7,658 bases of DNA from NCBI GenBank assembly GCA_026985685.1, contig JALSQA010000297.1, forward strand, positions 1 to 7,658, read 5' to 3'. This DNA comes from Campylobacterales bacterium (GTDB taxonomy: Bacteria > Campylobacterota > Campylobacteria > Campylobacterales > QNZT01). Shown here in pieces: positions 5,008-7,658 of the stretch. The first letter of the stretch is position 1, and every line of letters begins with the position of its first letter. The notes under the pieces are model-generated. The model did no database searches. It saw only the letters and a program-made list of their open reading frames with translations, and was not told the DNA's origin. The position numbers and the translations under genes were made by a program.

Positions 5008-6186
5008 ATGTATGATAAGCGTATCTGTTTAGTCACCGATACCCTCTGCGATGCCAACGGTGTATCAAGATTTATCCAGGATATCGCGACATGTGCACAG
5101 AACATGAAACGGGACTTTTTGGCTATCTGTGCCACAAAAAAACCCTACTGTAAAAAACTTCCCAATATAAAAATCATCAAACCAAGACTTGCTTTTCGTA
5201 TGCCCTATTATCCCCAGCTCGATCTTGTAATCCCTCCTCTTTTGAAACTATATCACGAGATAAAAAGGTTCGACCCAGACATCATACACATCGCTACTCC
5301 GGGATTGACAGGATGGATGGCTCTTTTTATAGCAAAAAAGTTAAAGATACCCATCACAGGTACATATCATACCGATTTTCCTGCATATATGCTATCCAAC
5401 ACAAAAAGCCACTTTGTTGCAAACAAGACCAGATGGTTCATGAAACAGTTTTACAGACCTTTTAGTGGTATATTTATCCGTTCACAACTATACAAAAATA
5501 TTGTCAAAGAGGAATTGGGGTTTGAAGATAACACTATATTTGCGATACCACCCGGTATAGATACTGCAAAATTTGATAAAAAATTTAAAAACAAAACATA
5601 CTGGCATCAGCATAAAATTCCCAAACATGCTAAAATCCTACTTTATGTCGGACGTATCAGCATAGAAAAAAATATTCCATTTCTAATCGATCTTTTTTCA
5701 GATATACAGAATGATCCATCTTTTGAGAGTAAAGATATTCATTTGGTATTGGTAGGTAGTGGTCGTCTCACAAGAGAGATAGAAAAACGAAATATCCCAA
5801 ACCTTCATCTTTTAGGACATAAAAGTGGATTTGAACTATCCACTATCTATGCCAGTAGTGATATATTTATATTTCCATCCACCACAGATACACTTGGTCA
5901 AGTTGTCATAGAAGCTATGGCAAGTGGATTGGCGGTGATTACCAGCGATCAAGGTGGTCCAAAAACGATTATAGGTCAAAACGGTTGTGTCGGTTATGCA
6001 CTAAATATCTCAGAATCGATTATCTGGAAAATGTACCTGCATAAACTATTATTTGACAAAAAAGAACTCATAAAAATACAAAAATGTGCATACAACAAAG
6101 CAAAAAATATGCGTATCGAAGATAGTTTTGCCTTCTTTTGGAACAAAAGCGTCACACTACTACAACACAAGGACAATCATGGCTAA
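5008..6186 (+). CDS. GT4 glycosyltransferase, probable diacylglycerol glycosyltransferase (Agt-like)
   Basis: The 392-residue protein has the two Rossmann halves of a GT-B enzyme. In the N-half are the acceptor-side loop DANGVSR (15-21), HIATPGLTGW (94-103) and GTYHTDFPAY (118-127). In the C-half, VGRISIEKN (214-222) and STTDTLGQVVIEAMASG (291-307) bind the sugar nucleotide. The E-x7-E motif reads D294-x7-E302, the TDT(L/F)G variant typical of MgtA, SqdX and Agt lipid glycosyltransferases. Agt of Agrobacterium glycosylates diacylglycerol under phosphate stress, and PlcP here would supply that diacylglycerol. The sugar donor (UDP-glucose, UDP-glucuronate or GDP-mannose) cannot be read from sequence. 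An in-frame TAA at 4999-5001 fixes the start at ATG 5008, yet no Shine-Dalgarno precedes it. The end overlaps phoH by eight bases. No signal peptide; peripheral inner-membrane location expected. A role in lipopolysaccharide or capsule synthesis is the alternative. Confidence 0.8.
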   Translation: MYDKRICLVTDTLCDANGVSRFIQDIATCAQNMKRDFLAICATKKPYCKKLPNIKIIKPRLAFRMPYYPQLDLVIPPLLKLYHEIKRFDPDIIHIATPGLTGWMALFIAKKLKIPITGTYHTDFPAYMLSNTKSHFVANKTRWFMKQFYRPFSGIFIRSQLYKNIVKEELGFEDNTIFAIPPGIDTAKFDKKFKNKTYWHQHKIPKHAKILLYVGRISIEKNIPFLIDLFSDIQNDPSFESKDIHLVLVGSGRLTREIEKRNIPNLHLLGHKSGFELSTIYASSDIFIFPSTTDTLGQVVIEAMASGLAVITSDQGGPKTIIGQNGCVGYALNISESIIWKMYLHKLLFDKKELIKIQKCAYNKAKNMRIEDSFAFFWNKSVTLLQHKDNHG

Positions 6187-7543
6187 AAAAGTATATGTCA
6201 TAGACACCAATATCATCTTAAATGACCTGCATAACATCTACAAACTCTCTCAGGATGGTGAAAATATCATCGTCATTCCTGAAACTGTGCTAATAGAACT
6301 CGAAGATAAGAAAAAAGAGATGGGTGAGATCGGCTATCAGGCAAGAGAGTTTGCAAGGCTTCTCTCCAAAGCGAAAGTTAAAGAGGCTGATCATAATGAA
6401 GGCTTTAAAGTAGCCAAACTCTACATAGGCTCACTCAATATCCATATCATGTCAATGGAGCGGTATCAAAGCGATATAGACCAGTCACACATCAGTGAAA
6501 GCAACGACAAACGCATCATAGAAATCGCAGAACTGGCACAAAAACACTACAAGGGCATGAAAATCATATTTATATCTCTCGATGTCTATGCCAGAACATT
6601 CGCCATCCTCAAAAACATCAAAACAGAAACCCTCAGGGATGACAAAGATGAAGTACCGGAATTTGGCACGATCAAGACCATCACCGTAAGTGACGAGATG
6701 GGCAAAAAACTGAAAAACCTCCCCATCGCAGCAGTAGATCCCGACTACCAAGCAGGAGATTTTTCATATCAATTCATACATGAAAATGGAAAAAGTGACT
6801 TTGGAATCGTCTATAACGGCTACATAGACCTCCTCAAAGAGAATGAGTTCAAAGGGATCAAAATCAAACCAGTCAATCTCGAACAAAAATTCTATATGAA
6901 AGCAATCCTCTCAAACTACTATGATCTCATCGTCGTCGATGCCAAAGCAGGTACCGGTAAAACACTTCTCGCTTTCGCATGTGCTATGAGACTCATCGAA
7001 AAGAGACATTTTGACAAAATCATCTATGTCCGAAACTCCATAGAGAGCCTCGATAAAGGTGCTGATGTAGGCTATCTAGCAGGAAATGACGAAAAATTCC
7101 GTGTCTATAATATGGCACTTAACGACACACTCGAACACATCGCTAAAAAGATGCTCAAAAAATCCGAAAGCACAGACAATATCAACGCAGTAGAGACTAA
7201 AATTCTAGAGCTAATTGCCAAATATCGCATAGATAAATTATGGCCTGGAGAAGCCAGAGGCAGAACGCTCAGTGATGCTATCGTCATCCTCGATGAGTGG
7301 CAAAACAGCTCCGCTAAAACAACACAACTCATACTCTCAAGACTCGACAACAGCTGCACCGCCATCGTCATAGGATCCAACCGACAAATAGACAACTTCT
7401 ACCTCAACAAATACAACAACGGACTCACAGCCCTTTTGAAAGAGACACAAAAAGAGCATGACGAGATCAACATGTTCGCCATAGAGCTCAAAAAAGCGGT
7501 CAGGGGCAGATATGCCGAATTTAGCGAGAGGGTTTTTGGGTAG
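6179..7543 (+). CDS. phoH: PIN-PhoH ATPase (PhoH2/YlaK-like), 454 aa
   Basis: Residues 1-145 are a PIN ribonuclease domain: VYVIDTNIIL (5-14, Asp9), Glu40, Asp110 and Asp135 are the likely metal ligands. Residues ~230-454 are a PhoH ATPase: Walker A is AKAGTGKT (255-262), RGRTLSDAIVILDEWQN (360-376) carries Walker B with Asp372-Glu373, and GSNRQID (399-405) follows. PhoH2-type proteins couple an ATP-driven RNA helicase to PIN cleavage, and phoH is a classical phosphate-starvation gene in Escherichia coli. The usual DEAQN is DEWQN here, and the usual GDPxQID has lost its Asp. The frame stays open upstream to 6086, but ATG 6179 is chosen because AAGGA lies five bases before it and the PIN domain begins at residue 5. 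It overlaps the glycosyltransferase by eight bases. Codons appear richer in C-ending triplets than in upstream genes (by eye). Confidence 0.88.
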   Translation: MAKKVYVIDTNIILNDLHNIYKLSQDGENIIVIPETVLIELEDKKKEMGEIGYQAREFARLLSKAKVKEADHNEGFKVAKLYIGSLNIHIMSMERYQSDIDQSHISESNDKRIIEIAELAQKHYKGMKIIFISLDVYARTFAILKNIKTETLRDDKDEVPEFGTIKTITVSDEMGKKLKNLPIAAVDPDYQAGDFSYQFIHENGKSDFGIVYNGYIDLLKENEFKGIKIKPVNLEQKFYMKAILSNYYDLIVVDAKAGTGKTLLAFACAMRLIEKRHFDKIIYVRNSIESLDKGADVGYLAGNDEKFRVYNMALNDTLEHIAKKMLKKSESTDNINAVETKILELIAKYRIDKLWPGEARGRTLSDAIVILDEWQNSSAKTTQLILSRLDNSCTAIVIGSNRQIDNFYLNKYNNGLTALLKETQKEHDEINMFAIELKKAVRGRYAEFSERVFG

Positions 7544-7554
7544 AAACCCTCTTT
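7527..7554 (+). terminator. Rho-independent terminator spanning the phoH stop
   Basis: AGAGGGTTT (7527-7535) pairs perfectly with AAACCCTCT (7544-7552) around an eight-base loop, followed by TT. The TAG stop of phoH (7541-7543) lies in the loop, so the 5' arm is coding sequence. The U-tract is short. It closes the operon and separates it from the convergent gene on the right. Confidence 0.65.
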
Positions 7555-7579
7555 ATAGCAGCACTCAACACTCCATCTC

Positions 7580-7658
7580 TCACTCTATCGTTATAGTCTC
7601 TTTTAACTCTTCGTTGTCAGGGTTTTTGACCACAAACTCTATCTCTCCAGGCTCAAAA
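7580..7658 (-). CDS. C-terminal end of an unidentified convergent gene
   Basis: On the minus strand one frame is open from the window edge for 25 codons to TGA at 7582-7580. It ends with FEPGEIEFVVKNPDNEE and then LKETITIE. The alternating hydrophobic pattern and a Pro-Gly turn look like the last strands of a beta-sandwich domain, but the fragment is too short to name. It is convergent with phoH, 36 bases away, and may share the hairpin between them as a terminator. A chance open frame of this length is possible; the natural-looking composition argues for a real gene end. Confidence 0.5.
   Translation of the reverse strand, partial: FEPGEIEFVVKNPDNEELKETITIE

Noticed and set aside
6086..6178. 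31-residue N-terminal extension of phoH
   Set aside because: It overlaps conserved glycosyltransferase coding sequence, while ATG 6179 has AAGGA at the right distance and starts directly before the PIN domain.
1..7658. tRNA, rRNA, CRISPR array, insertion sequence or attachment site
   Set aside because: No cloverleaf, spaced identical repeats, transposase motif or target duplication was seen; the window is almost entirely coding.

Overview
The window is AT-rich, with compact, overlapping genes, strong AAGGA ribosome binding sites and Lys/Ile/Asn/Phe-rich proteins. Together with the protein family mix this suggests a free-living Campylobacterota (Sulfurimonas/Sulfurovum-like epsilonproteobacterium). 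The assignment is inferred from style, not from a marker gene.

Layout. Bases 1-1039 (minus strand) hold the first 346 codons of a beta-helix surface lipoprotein that runs off the left edge. Bases 1040-1200 are a divergent control region with GTTAC direct repeats on an 11-bp phase ending just upstream of a TATAAT box. To the right lies a same-strand gene series: two tiny single-helix membrane proteins (1201-1332, 1337-1444), a fused acyltransferase matching OlsF-type ornithine-lipid synthase (1449-3158), a PlcP-type metallophosphoesterase/phospholipase C (3168-3923), a patatin-like phospholipase (3913-4650), an unrecognised 83-residue protein with a cationic heptad-repeat N-terminus (4718-4969), a GT4 glycosyltransferase of the lipid-glycosylating type (5008-6186), and a PIN-PhoH ATPase (6179-7543). 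A hairpin terminator spans the phoH stop codon. The last 79 bases carry the C-terminal end of an unidentified convergent gene.

Reading of the system. In other proteobacteria, phosphate-starved cells hydrolyse phospholipids with PlcP to diacylglycerol, glycosylate it with a GT4 enzyme, and make phosphorus-free ornithine lipids with OlsA/B or OlsF. Here all these activities sit in one run, behind repeats resembling a Pho box, and end with phoH. The likely role is a phosphorus-sparing membrane-remodelling locus. The two tiny membrane proteins, the 83-residue protein and the patatin are the parts not explained by the known pathway. The enzyme families are well supported. The phosphate regulation and the exact substrates are inference.
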